Virus record (IMG/VR): IMGVR_UViG_3300005600_000047
Coordinates: 1-44,057 of that record
Origin: a virus
Reading direction: 5' to 3' (one strand)
Length of the DNA: 44,057 nucleotides
Numbering within the stretch: the first letter of the stretch is position 1; each line of letters begins with the position of its first letter. Both the position numbers and the translations under genes were made by a program. The notes beneath the pieces are model-generated. The model did no database searches. It was given only the letters and a program-made list of their open reading frames with translations, and was not told the origin of the DNA. Positions 27,652 through 33,914 of this stretch are shown here, piece after piece.

Positions 27652-28361
27652 CTCGACGGAAGAGCGGCTTGTCCGCCTGCTCCAACCGGGCGGCCGAGTG
27701 AGACGTTCTCCCCGGCTTCACGACCGGCAGCGGCCGCATTCGCACGGACGCGATCACGTCCTCTGGTGTTGGCATCTCTCAGGCTGACGCCCTGTTCCTC
27801 AACAAAGTCATCCACTTTGGCATCTCTTACCAGCACCAGGTCCCGGCCCGCTCTGACACCAGTCTCCTCGCGCGCCACCTCCATGGCGTCGGCCACCTCA
27901 TCCAACCGACGAGCCACCGTGGCCCCGAAGACGGAGAGCATGTCCTCCTTCTCACGGTTCTCTTTGAGGCCTGAGGCGCGAACTGCGTCCTTGCCGGCCT
28001 TCAGGATATGCTCGAGCAGCCATTCCGCGTTCTCTACGTCGGGGCGATACCCAGCGAAATTGACTTTCTTGCGGTCAGAGCGTCGGCCCTTTGACGTACG
28101 AAGGTCTTCGTACCAGGTTCGGCAGCCGGATAGTCGAGCCACGCGCATCGAGATGTATTTGGCCACGAGCCAATCACGTCTCCCAATATCGAGAGCCTCA
28201 AGGAGCATGTCCGCGTCCTCCGCGAGTAGCTCTGCTTCAGTCACTCCTGCATCCAGCATGAGCTCGGCGGCCTTCTTACGAGCCAACTCTGCTTCTTGCG
28301 GAGTACGACCTGCGTCATTCAGCAGCGCCGCAACGATTGTTCTAAGTCGATCTTGATCCAT
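27648..28361 (-). CDS. DUF2786/DUF7168-like protein
   Basis: A 237-residue protein when started at ATG 28361 (GAGGAGACAGTTTG upstream); the longer frame from 28388 lacks support. The N-terminus RLRTIVAALLNDAGRTPQEA, then AELARKKAAELMLDAGVTEA, is the DUF2786 helical repeat. The middle, DWLVAKYISMRVARLSGCRT and FAGYRPDVENAEWLLEHIL, fits the DUF7168 type found in phages. The C-terminus is Arg/Ala/Gly-rich and unstructured. Biochemistry unknown. It converges on the VRR-NUC gene with a 4-bp overlap and is the last gene of the minus-strand set driven from 29.26 kb. Confidence 0.8.
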   Translation of the reverse strand: MDQDRLRTIVAALLNDAGRTPQEAELARKKAAELMLDAGVTEAELLAEDADMLLEALDIGRRDWLVAKYISMRVARLSGCRTWYEDLRTSKGRRSDRKKVNFAGYRPDVENAEWLLEHILKAGKDAVRASGLKENREKEDMLSVFGATVARRLDEVADAMEVAREETGVRAGRDLVLVRDAKVDDFVEEQGVSLRDANTRGRDRVRANAAAAGREAGENVSLGRPVGAGGQAALPSS

Positions 28362-28398
28362 CAAACTGTCTCCTCTTCTATTTTCCACTCTCTGACTT

Positions 28399-28668
28399 CT
28401 AGCCAGCGTTCTCTAGGCAGTCCCAATAGTCGTCCTCGTGCTCGCTGACAAAGCTGTCAAGATCAAGGAGCTCAGTGAGGTCATTACCGCCGTATCGCTC
28501 GATACAGATGCGTCGACCCGCTTTGGAGGCCCAACCTATATTGTTGTCCTTCTCGAGCTGATAGCCTCCTCCCGGCCTGATCGGTCGACAGGTCCACCCG
28601 TCAGCCTTGGCCGTTTCTATGAAGACGCCGAGGTCTAGGAATTCGGTCGATATGTAATCGGTGGACAT
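28399..28668 (-). CDS. Small hypothetical protein
   Basis: An 89-residue protein, GGGAGACAACCTG before ATG 28668 (MSTDYISTEFLDLGVFIETA). The centre has WTCRPIRPGGGYQLEKDNN and a C-terminal acidic part with LDLDSFVSEHEDDYWDC. An alpha-beta fold is likely. No family recognised. Part of the minus-strand group of four genes that follow one promoter. Confidence 0.6.
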   Translation of the reverse strand: MSTDYISTEFLDLGVFIETAKADGWTCRPIRPGGGYQLEKDNNIGWASKAGRRICIERYGGNDLTELLDLDSFVSEHEDDYWDCLENAG

Positions 28669-29021
28669 CAGGTTGTCTCCCTCGCTACTTCAAGGTCATA
28701 CTCACGAAGGGTCTTTTCGACCTCTTCAGGAGCTATGTCGGGGCAGTCGTCGAAGGGGTCATACCCGATCTTCTCGACGTACTCGCGAGACAGGGCTGAC
28801 CTATTCTTTCGGACAACTGTGAGGCCATAGATGACCACATGGCGAAGATCGCGGACGCCGAAGCGCTCGGACAGTTCCGTCTTCTCCGTCACTGGAACCA
28901 CTCGGCCATCAGCACGCTGGTAGACTTTGCCGAGGTGATCGACGACGGCCATCGGCACAGCGTCGTGCTCGATGATGTCGAAGAGGCGATTGATGCACTG
29001 TTGTTGGGGATCGGTATACAT
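28668..29021 (-). CDS. Hypothetical protein
   Basis: A 117-residue protein started at ATG 29021 (MYTDPQQQCINRLFDIIEHD). The alternative GTG at 29039 lies inside the previous gene and uses its Shine-Dalgarno, so the ATG is preferred (GAGGAGG about 10 nt upstream). Predicted alpha-beta, with VVIYGLTVVRKNRS and an acidic end. No family recognised. Confidence 0.6.
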   Translation of the reverse strand: MYTDPQQQCINRLFDIIEHDAVPMAVVDHLGKVYQRADGRVVPVTEKTELSERFGVRDLRHVVIYGLTVVRKNRSALSREYVEKIGYDPFDDCPDIAPEEVEKTLREYDLEVARETT

Positions 29022-29025
29022 GGTT

Positions 29026-29223
29026 CTATTCCTCCTCACCGAGCAGTTGAGCCATCAGCTCATTGTAGTGGGCAAGGTCGCCAACATAGCCCCAGTTCTT
29101 GGAGCCTTCGGCCTTGAAGTCGTGCTCATGCTTGGAGAGCATCTCGGCCATCTTATTGACCCGATCGCGAAGTGCCTGCCGGTTCCGGCGGTAGGCCTGG
29201 GCGGCTGTTTCCTGTTTGCTCAT
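29026..29223 (-). CDS. Small hypothetical protein, first gene after promoter
   Basis: A 65-residue helical protein with AAGGAGACAGTT immediately before ATG 29223. It starts MSKQETAAQAYRRNRQALRD, then KMAEMLSKHEHDFKAEG, and ends NELMAQLLGEEE: a two-helix hairpin look. It is the first gene after a near-consensus promoter (29255-29283, minus), with a leader of about 25 nt, so it should be made early and strongly. Function unknown. Confidence 0.65.
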   Translation of the reverse strand: MSKQETAAQAYRRNRQALRDRVNKMAEMLSKHEHDFKAEGSKNWGYVGDLAHYNELMAQLLGEEE

Positions 29224-29254
29224 AACTGTCTCCTTGGTTGCATTCAGTCCCTAT

Positions 29255-29283
29255 AGTATAAAGCGTTTCCCCTCATTTGTAAA
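29255..29283 (-). promoter_or_regulatory. Sigma70-type promoter for the minus-strand group
   Basis: On the minus strand TTTACA (29283-29278), 17-nt spacer, TATACT (29260-29255). Five of six matches in each box with ideal spacing. The spacer contains GGGGAAACGC next to the -10 box, a sequence shared with the second promoter island. The next gene starts at 29223. Confidence 0.85.
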
Positions 29284-29305
29284 CCCCCTCAAGTGGAAAA
29301 ATAAT

Positions 29306-29324
29306 GGAAAAAAGTGCACCTGGT
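29306..29324. repeat. Shared 19-bp element, candidate operator (copy 1)
   Basis: GGAAAAAAGTGCACCTGGT lies midway between the two divergent promoters. The same 19-mer with one change (G for A) is found at 33631-33649 in the other divergent region. Its place between promoters suggests a regulator or bending-protein site. Confidence 0.6.
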
Positions 29325-29337
29325 ACCCCTTTTTCTA

Positions 29338-29366
29338 TTTACAAGGCCCCTCGATCATGCTATATT
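29338..29366 (+). promoter_or_regulatory. Sigma70-type promoter for the plus-strand group
   Basis: TTTACA (29338-29343), 17-nt spacer, TATATT (29361-29366). Five of six matches in each box. Predicted start near 29373, about 42 nt before ATG 29415. The sequence just upstream, TACCCCTTTTTC, is also found before the corresponding promoter at 33.69 kb. Confidence 0.85.
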
Positions 29367-29414
29367 AGGCTCATCAATCGGGAACATTGGTTCCCAACAT
29401 AAGGAGACAGTAAC

Positions 29415-29594
29415 ATGACAGACCTTCGTAACATGCCCCTTCGGGAGGACCTTGCCGACGAACGCAACGCTCGCGAATGGATGGGCAAGCACTATGACGG
29501 CTCAGATGTCCAACGTGATATTGAGGCCCGTCGTGACACCCTGTTCGGTCGTACCAATGTGGTGCGCCCAACCTTCGGCAAGCGTGCTGCTTAG
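29415..29594 (+). CDS. Small hypothetical protein (59 aa)
   Basis: A 59-residue protein, AAGGAGACAGTAAC before ATG 29415. It reads MTDLRNMPLREDLADERNAR, then EWMGKHYDGSDVQRDIEARR and ends VVRPTFGKRAA. Highly charged and helical. It is the first gene after a strong promoter, as expected for an early host-takeover protein. No family recognised. Confidence 0.65.
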   Translation: MTDLRNMPLREDLADERNAREWMGKHYDGSDVQRDIEARRDTLFGRTNVVRPTFGKRAA

Positions 29595-29633
29595 CCAACC
29601 TTTAACCAACGTTTAACCTAAGGAGACAGTGCC

Positions 29634-30077
29634 ATGGAACTCCAGTCCATGACTAACGCCGAGCTAGTCGGCGTCTACAACGAACTCGGTCCTGAAAAAC
29701 CGCTGACAACCTGGAAGCGGGGCAAGGACATCTTGATCGATCGGATCAAGGAACTGCAAGCCCAGAAGGCGCCGAAGAAGCGGGAAGGCCCCACAATTCG
29801 TGAGACTGCCCTCGACCTCCTCTGTGAGGTAGCCTACTATGAAGACAAGACCTTGAAGTCTTCACCTGAGAACGTCGTCGCGGAGGATCATCCCAACGCA
29901 CGAAGTGTTGGCATTCCCTACCTGGAAATCATTGAGCGCATCAAGGGCCAGTTTGACGGAGCCAAGACCTCCGTGGCTTGCCTCCGTTGGTATGCGGTGA
30001 AAATTCGGGCGGAAGAGTTCGGCTATGAGGACTACCGACTGGTCCAACGCCGTCCGAGAGCCAAGCCCGTCAAGTAG
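29634..30077 (+). CDS. Hypothetical protein with two small nucleic-acid-type domains
   Basis: A 147-residue protein, AAGGAGACAGTGCC before the ATG. The N-terminus MTNAELVGVYNELGPEKPLT and RGKDILIDRIKELQ resembles the short helical unit found at the start of many phage DNA-associated hypotheticals. The C-terminal half contains PYLEIIERIKGQFDGAKTSV then ACLRWYAVKIR, a motif shared with two other genes here. The tail is Arg/Lys-rich. The two-domain arrangement suggests a DNA-binding regulator. Confidence 0.65.
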   Translation: MELQSMTNAELVGVYNELGPEKPLTTWKRGKDILIDRIKELQAQKAPKKREGPTIRETALDLLCEVAYYEDKTLKSSPENVVAEDHPNARSVGIPYLEIIERIKGQFDGAKTSVACLRWYAVKIRAEEFGYEDYRLVQRRPRAKPVK

Positions 30078-30314
30078 ATGAGCCACCTGTTTCCCATACC
30101 ACGCTGCGCCGTCTGTAACAAGCCGGCGCAGCGTCTCACGGCTCGTCCAGATATGGGCAGACAAGTGTTCAATCTCACGGCGTATTGTCATGGGAAAATG
30201 GATCACTGTATCTTCCCCTTCCAATACTTTATCGACGGCCCCCTCCGGTTCGTTGATGCAGTAGCATTCAAGGAAGAGGCGGCTAAGGGGAGCCATTTTG
30301 ATACGAAAGTATGA
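30078..30314 (+). CDS. Small Cys/His-containing protein
   Basis: A 78-residue ORF starting directly after the previous stop. PRCAVCNKPAQRLTARPDMG and FNLTAYCHGKMDHCIF contain a CxxC and a CH.....C set that could hold a zinc ion. The rest, FQYFIDGPLRFVDAVAFKEE, is compact. No known family. The next gene overlaps by ATGA. Confidence 0.55.
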   Translation: MSHLFPIPRCAVCNKPAQRLTARPDMGRQVFNLTAYCHGKMDHCIFPFQYFIDGPLRFVDAVAFKEEAAKGSHFDTKV

Positions 30315-30481
30315 CCATGCTATCCGCGTTCATTATCTACTTGGCCCTTGGCATTCTTTTCGGAGAGGCATGCAACCGCACATTCAAAAGAGATGAGGGC
30401 AGACAGCTGAGCTTGATGTCCCATCTCTGGATCGTACTGGGTTGGCCTTTCTGGATCCTCTGGGTCATCTTCAAGGAATAG
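30311..30481 (+). CDS. Small membrane protein (56 aa)
   Basis: A 56-residue ORF, overlapping the previous stop (ATGA). Two hydrophobic stretches: MLSAFIIYLALGILFGEA at the start and WIVLGWPFWILWVIF at the end, separated by a basic segment (NRTFKRDEGRQ). This two-helix hairpin is typical of small phage membrane proteins. Function unknown. Confidence 0.55.
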   Translation: MTMLSAFIIYLALGILFGEACNRTFKRDEGRQLSLMSHLWIVLGWPFWILWVIFKE

Positions 30482-30484
30482 TTC

Positions 30485-30757
30485 ATGCTCTACCAACACA
30501 AAGCACCGGCCAAGCCGCTTGATGCGGAGATGCTGAAGGACCTCGTGGACGAGGGCCTCACAGAGTTGATCGTCTATATCGACGAAGTTCCATACTGTGA
30601 CGAAGACCTGTACGGCTGCGATGGTTGCGAGCTCCGAACTCCGGACTACGCAGACCTGAATGACGATGGCCTATGCGAAGAGTGCGCCAAGGAGGCCGCC
30701 GAGGAGGCCGAACACATGCGCCAGCTTCGCGCTGACTACCAGGCCAGCGTGCTGTAA
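30485..30757 (+). CDS. Small zinc-finger-like protein
   Basis: A 90-residue acidic protein. YCDEDLYGCDGCELRTPDYA followed by LCEECAKEA gives a four-cysteine zinc-ribbon-like set (CxxC ... CxxC). The C-terminal 30 residues are charged helix (EEAEHMRQLRADYQ). The start follows the membrane-protein stop by 3 nt. Function unknown; zinc-ribbon proteins of this size are often anti-host or transcription factors. Confidence 0.6.
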   Translation: MLYQHKAPAKPLDAEMLKDLVDEGLTELIVYIDEVPYCDEDLYGCDGCELRTPDYADLNDDGLCEECAKEAAEEAEHMRQLRADYQASVL

Positions 30758-30984
30758 TGGCTTGGCGAGATTTAGACTTGATGCCGGACAAGCCGTTCGT
30801 CGTCTCGTCTCCCGATGGGCAAGTACTCGTATGGGCAAAGCGCGCATGGCACGCTAAGCGACACGTCCAGGTCGTCAAAGGCTGGAACGTTGACACCAAC
30901 ACCACCTGCATTCCCATAGATCCGGATGCCGTTGAAGAATGCCTTCACTGCATGGACGAGCTATACGTCGGCTCAGAGCACTAA
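30757..30984 (+). CDS. Small hypothetical protein
   Basis: A 75-residue protein, its ATG overlapping the previous stop (TAATG). A beta-rich middle FVVSSPDGQVLVWAKRAWHA is followed by a Cys-containing end, EECLHCMDELY. No family recognised. It is the last gene before a terminator and the RNR gene. Confidence 0.55.
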   Translation: MAWRDLDLMPDKPFVVSSPDGQVLVWAKRAWHAKRHVQVVKGWNVDTNTTCIPIDPDAVEECLHCMDELYVGSEH

Positions 30985-31010
30985 CTAAACGCGCCACAGT
31001 GGTCTTCTTC

Positions 31011-31037
31011 GCTCGGGCTTAATCGGCCCGGGCTTTT
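31011..31037 (+). terminator. Rho-independent terminator
   Basis: Stem GCTCGGGC (31011-31018) with GCCCGGGC (31026-31033), one T-G pair, followed by TTTT. It ends the 29.4-31.0 kb transcript ahead of the RNR gene. Confidence 0.75.
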
Positions 31038-31070
31038 CCATTGATAAGACATGAATAAAGGGAGACCGCC

Positions 31071-32792
31071 ATGGCGCCTCACTACGGCCCTGCTTTGCAA
31101 TTTTCAGACAGCCTCCATGCTGAGAAGTATCGACTACCAGACGAGAACTTCGAGGAGGCAGTCACACGCTGGTCGAGTGCCATGAAAGATGACGACGATC
31201 ACTTTCATCAGCTCCGTGCGATCGGCCTGGACATGCGCTTCATGCCAGCAGGCCGAGTGCAAGGCTCAATGGGTGCTCCCAAGATGGTCACCCCGTACAA
31301 TTGCTTCGTCTCAGGTACCATCGCGGACAGTTTCGTCGACGGCGAGGGATCAATCATGCAGCGCGCCGCCGAAGCCGCGCAGACCATGCGGATGGGAGGC
31401 GGCATCGGCTACGACTTCTCGACCCTCCGTCCTGCGGGTGATCTGATCCGCGGCGTCATGTCCACGACCGACGGCCCCATGGCTTTCCTTCCAATATACG
31501 ACGCGGTCTGCAAAGCGACCAGCTCGGCCGGCAATCGCCGAGGTGCCCAGATGGGAGTGCTGAGGGTCGACCACCCTGATATTGAGGCCTTCATCCTGAG
31601 GAAGCAGAAGGCCGGCGTATTGGAGGGCTTCAACCTGTCGATCGGTATCACGGACGAATTCATGGAATGCCTCTATACCCAACGCCCATTCCAGTTGAAG
31701 TGGGGAGGCCGCGTCTACAAGGAGGTGGACCCAGTTGCCCTGTGGGAGATGATAATGCGGGCAACCTACGACTGGGCGGAACCAGGCGTGCTCTTCATTG
31801 ATACCATCAACCGGCACAACAATCTCTGGTACTGTGAAGTGCTGGCCGCGACCAACCCGTGCGGCGAGCAGCCTCTTCCCCCGTTCGGCGCCTGCCTCCT
31901 GGGCTCGTTCAACCTGGTCCGCTACATCAAAAGGGCCAGCCTGCTTGAATACGAATTCGACTGGGAGCAGTTCCGGGCAGACATCTCCCCGGTGGTCCGT
32001 GCCATGGACAACGTGGTCGACCGGGCCAAGTATCCACTTCTCCAGCAGAAGATGGAGGCCATGGCCAAGCGCCGCATGGGCCTCGGGATTACAGGTCTGG
32101 CGAACGCAGCCGAGGCTCTCGGCTTCCCTTATGGCTCGGCCGACTTCATCGACTTCGAGCTCAAGGTCCTGGAGGAGCTCCGGGAAGAGGCCTACCTGGC
32201 AAGCATCACCCTGGCCGCCGAGAAGGGATCGTTCCCCAAATTCGATGCCGACCTGTTCCTGGCGGGCGAGCATGCCAAGACCCTCTCGGCCAAAGTCCGG
32301 CACGGCATCCGCAAGTATGGCCTGCGGAACAGTCACCTGACATCGATCGCCCCGACCGGAACCATCTCGTTCTGCGCCGACTACGTGTCCAGCGGGATCG
32401 AGCCGGTCTTCGAGTACGAGGGGAGGCGTGAGGTCATCATGCCGGAGGGCAAGATCACGGTCGACGTCTCGGACTATGGCTTCAGGGAGTTCGGGGTGAG
32501 GGGCAAGCTGGCCCACGAGGTGACGGCCCAGGAGCACTTGGACGTTCTCGCTGCCGCGGCCACCCTGGTCGACAGCGCCGTCTCGAAGACCATAAACATG
32601 GACAAGTCCATGGCGTGGGACGACTTCAAAGGTCTCTACACTGACGCCTTTGATAGAGGGTGCAAAGGCTGCACCACATTCAACAAGGATGGGAAACGGA
32701 TGGGCATTCTCATGGGCAAAGTCGATGAGGAAAAACCTCAGGGGGAGGCCTGTTTTTGGGACCCAGAGACTGGACAAAAGGATTGTGGCTGA
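31071..32792 (+). CDS. nrdJ: Class II (B12-dependent) ribonucleotide reductase
   Basis: A 573-residue single-subunit RNR. Active-site pieces: PYNCFVSGT (Cys78, redox Cys), MRMGGGIGYDFSTLRPAG (substrate region), NPCGEQPLPPFGACLLGSFN (Cys264, the thiyl radical Cys, with the Glu) and IAPTGTISF. The C-terminal Cys pair is in GCKGCTTFNKDGKR, with extra Cys in ACFWDPETGQKDCG. Length and motif order match NrdJ, which uses adenosylcobalamin and needs no R2 subunit. It would supply dNTPs from host ribonucleotides. The host must therefore provide B12. GGGAGACCGCC precedes ATG 31071. Confidence 0.9.
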   Translation: MAPHYGPALQFSDSLHAEKYRLPDENFEEAVTRWSSAMKDDDDHFHQLRAIGLDMRFMPAGRVQGSMGAPKMVTPYNCFVSGTIADSFVDGEGSIMQRAAEAAQTMRMGGGIGYDFSTLRPAGDLIRGVMSTTDGPMAFLPIYDAVCKATSSAGNRRGAQMGVLRVDHPDIEAFILRKQKAGVLEGFNLSIGITDEFMECLYTQRPFQLKWGGRVYKEVDPVALWEMIMRATYDWAEPGVLFIDTINRHNNLWYCEVLAATNPCGEQPLPPFGACLLGSFNLVRYIKRASLLEYEFDWEQFRADISPVVRAMDNVVDRAKYPLLQQKMEAMAKRRMGLGITGLANAAEALGFPYGSADFIDFELKVLEELREEAYLASITLAAEKGSFPKFDADLFLAGEHAKTLSAKVRHGIRKYGLRNSHLTSIAPTGTISFCADYVSSGIEPVFEYEGRREVIMPEGKITVDVSDYGFREFGVRGKLAHEVTAQEHLDVLAAAATLVDSAVSKTINMDKSMAWDDFKGLYTDAFDRGCKGCTTFNKDGKRMGILMGKVDEEKPQGEACFWDPETGQKDCG

Positions 32793-32822
32793 CCTTTCGG
32801 TGAGCCTCTAGTCCATACGCAC

Positions 32823-32854
32823 AAGGCCAGACGTCACCGAAGACGTCTGGCCTT
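32823..32854. terminator. Hairpin between convergent genes, likely bidirectional terminator
   Basis: A perfect 13-bp stem (AAGGCCAGACGTC / GACGTCTGGCCTT) with loop ACCGAA, 30 nt after the RNR stop and 25 nt from the end of the opposing small gene. The U-tract on either side is short, so the position matters as much as the sequence. Confidence 0.7.
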
Positions 32855-32878
32855 GCTCATTCTTGTGATTTGGGCTAT

Positions 32879-32998
32879 TCAGAGCACGATAAGTGCGAGA
32901 ATGAACAGCACGCAGATACCGGTGAGCACCTCAGAGAGCAGATTTGCTGCTCTCCTCAGTGCTCCACCGCGTTTCGTCACGACGACTGTGTACTTCAT
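32879..32998 (-). CDS. Small membrane peptide (39 aa)
   Basis: A 39-residue ORF on the minus strand, overlapping the stop of the larger gene upstream (ATGA at 32995-32998). It begins MKYTVVVTKRGGALRRAANL, a basic segment, and ends in a single transmembrane helix (LTGICVLFILALIVL). Function unknown; overlap and topology favour a real coupled gene. Confidence 0.5.
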   Translation of the reverse strand: MKYTVVVTKRGGALRRAANLLSEVLTGICVLFILALIVL

Positions 32999-33546
32999 GC
33001 AGCTTCCTTCATCATCTTGGACTTGTGCCACCGGACGCTGTTGGCCGTGGTGCCGACCATTCCGACGATCGTATCGACGTCGACACCCTCAGCGAGGAGC
33101 TGACGGATCTGTTCGCCCTTCGTCATTTTCTGGACGTTCTTAGGGGCCTTTGGCTTGGGGGCCTTCGGAGCCTTCGGAGCTTGAGGGGCTGGAGCCTTAC
33201 GAGCCCAAGACTTCATGGAGATGGATGTCTTACCCACATTCACGACCATCTTGGTTGTCAGCGGATCGTCAGCAAGATCGAGGATCACGTCCACGGGGAA
33301 CTGCTCACCAAAATCGTCTCCGCCAAACTTGGCTTGACCGTTTTCCCAAAAGTCTTCATCAGTGTTGGGGTTGCAGCCATTAAAGTAGAAGAGGATATTC
33401 TCAAACGTTCCATCTTCTTGGGAACCGCCGCATGCTCCAACGTATGCACCTTGGTCTTTTGCAAGGAACCACTTCTTGACGTCGTGCTTCCGGATGAAGG
33501 CAGCAAACTCGTCGAGCTGCTTCTTCTTGAGGGTTATCTGTGGCAT
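32995..33546 (-). CDS. Hypothetical protein with linker and C-terminal HTH-like motif
   Basis: A 183-residue protein started at ATG 33546 (ACAGGAGACAGTTCA upstream). The N-terminal 110 residues are a compact domain with KKKQLDEFAAFIRKHDVKKW, FLAKDQGAYVGACGGSQEDG and FNGCNPNTDEDFWENGQAKF. A Lys/Pro/Ala-rich linker follows (APQAPKAPKAPKPKAPK). The end, KMTKGEQIRQLLAEGVDVDT then IVGMVGTTANSVRWHKSKM, is HTH-like and related to the WYxxKxR motif in two other genes. The linker-plus-HTH form suggests a regulator or DNA-anchored partner. Function unknown. Confidence 0.65.
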   Translation of the reverse strand: MPQITLKKKQLDEFAAFIRKHDVKKWFLAKDQGAYVGACGGSQEDGTFENILFYFNGCNPNTDEDFWENGQAKFGGDDFGEQFPVDVILDLADDPLTTKMVVNVGKTSISMKSWARKAPAPQAPKAPKAPKPKAPKNVQKMTKGEQIRQLLAEGVDVDTIVGMVGTTANSVRWHKSKMMKEAA

Positions 33547-33580
33547 TGAACTGTCTCCTGTCGTTCGTTTCAATACATAT

Positions 33581-33609
33581 AATATAGGGCGTTTCCCAGC
33601 GTTTGTACA
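33581..33609 (-). promoter_or_regulatory. Sigma70-type promoter for the minus-strand pair
   Basis: On the minus strand TGTACA (33609-33604), 17-nt spacer, TATATT (33586-33581). The spacer carries TGGGAAACGC just upstream of the -10 box, as in the first island. Start predicted near 33574, 28 nt before ATG 33546. Confidence 0.75.
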
Positions 33610-33630
33610 TAGGAAAATGAGCCCAAACTG

Positions 33631-33649
33631 GGAAAAAAGTGCGCCTGGT
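33631..33649. repeat. Shared 19-bp element, candidate operator (copy 2)
   Basis: GGAAAAAAGTGCGCCTGGT, identical to the 29306-29324 copy except for one base, again lying between two divergent promoters. Conserved position and sequence argue for function. Confidence 0.6.
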
Positions 33650-33688
33650 TAATGGAGTACTACCAGCGAAAAATACCCCTCTTTTTGC

Positions 33689-33717
33689 TGTACATTCGCT
33701 GGGAGATGGGGTATACT
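33689..33717 (+). promoter_or_regulatory. Sigma70-type promoter for the plus-strand gene
   Basis: TGTACA (33689-33694), 17-nt spacer, TATACT (33712-33717). The spacer repeats CGCTGGGA seen in the opposing promoter of this island. Start near 33724, 26 nt before ATG 33750. Confidence 0.8.
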
Positions 33718-33749
33718 ATATCTATTGGAACGAACGACAGGAGACAGAT

Positions 33750-33914
33750 ATGTCAGACCAATATCAAAAAGCCCTTCAACGTGCCTTTGAATATATGGAG
33801 CACGAAGACGGATACCTCTCAAGCCTCAAGCAGGCCGCATCGGACTTTGGCATTCCCTTTGGGGATGAGATGGGAAAATTCGTCCGGTGGGCTGAGACGC
33901 AAATGGGCATCTAA
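33750..33914 (+). CDS. Small hypothetical protein (54 aa)
   Basis: A 54-residue protein, ACAGGAGACAGAT before ATG 33750; longer in-frame readings lie over the promoter and are not used. It reads MSDQYQKALQRAFEYMEHED and ends KFVRWAETQMGI. Helical, acidic. It is transcribed alone from a near-consensus promoter and converges on the phosphoesterase gene with a 4-bp overlap. An early host-interaction protein is possible. Function unknown. Confidence 0.6.
   Translation: MSDQYQKALQRAFEYMEHEDGYLSSLKQAASDFGIPFGDEMGKFVRWAETQMGI

Noticed and set aside
31350-32777. 475-codon minus-strand ORF
   Set aside because: Antisense to the ribonucleotide reductase; composition of a GC-rich shadow frame, no family motifs.
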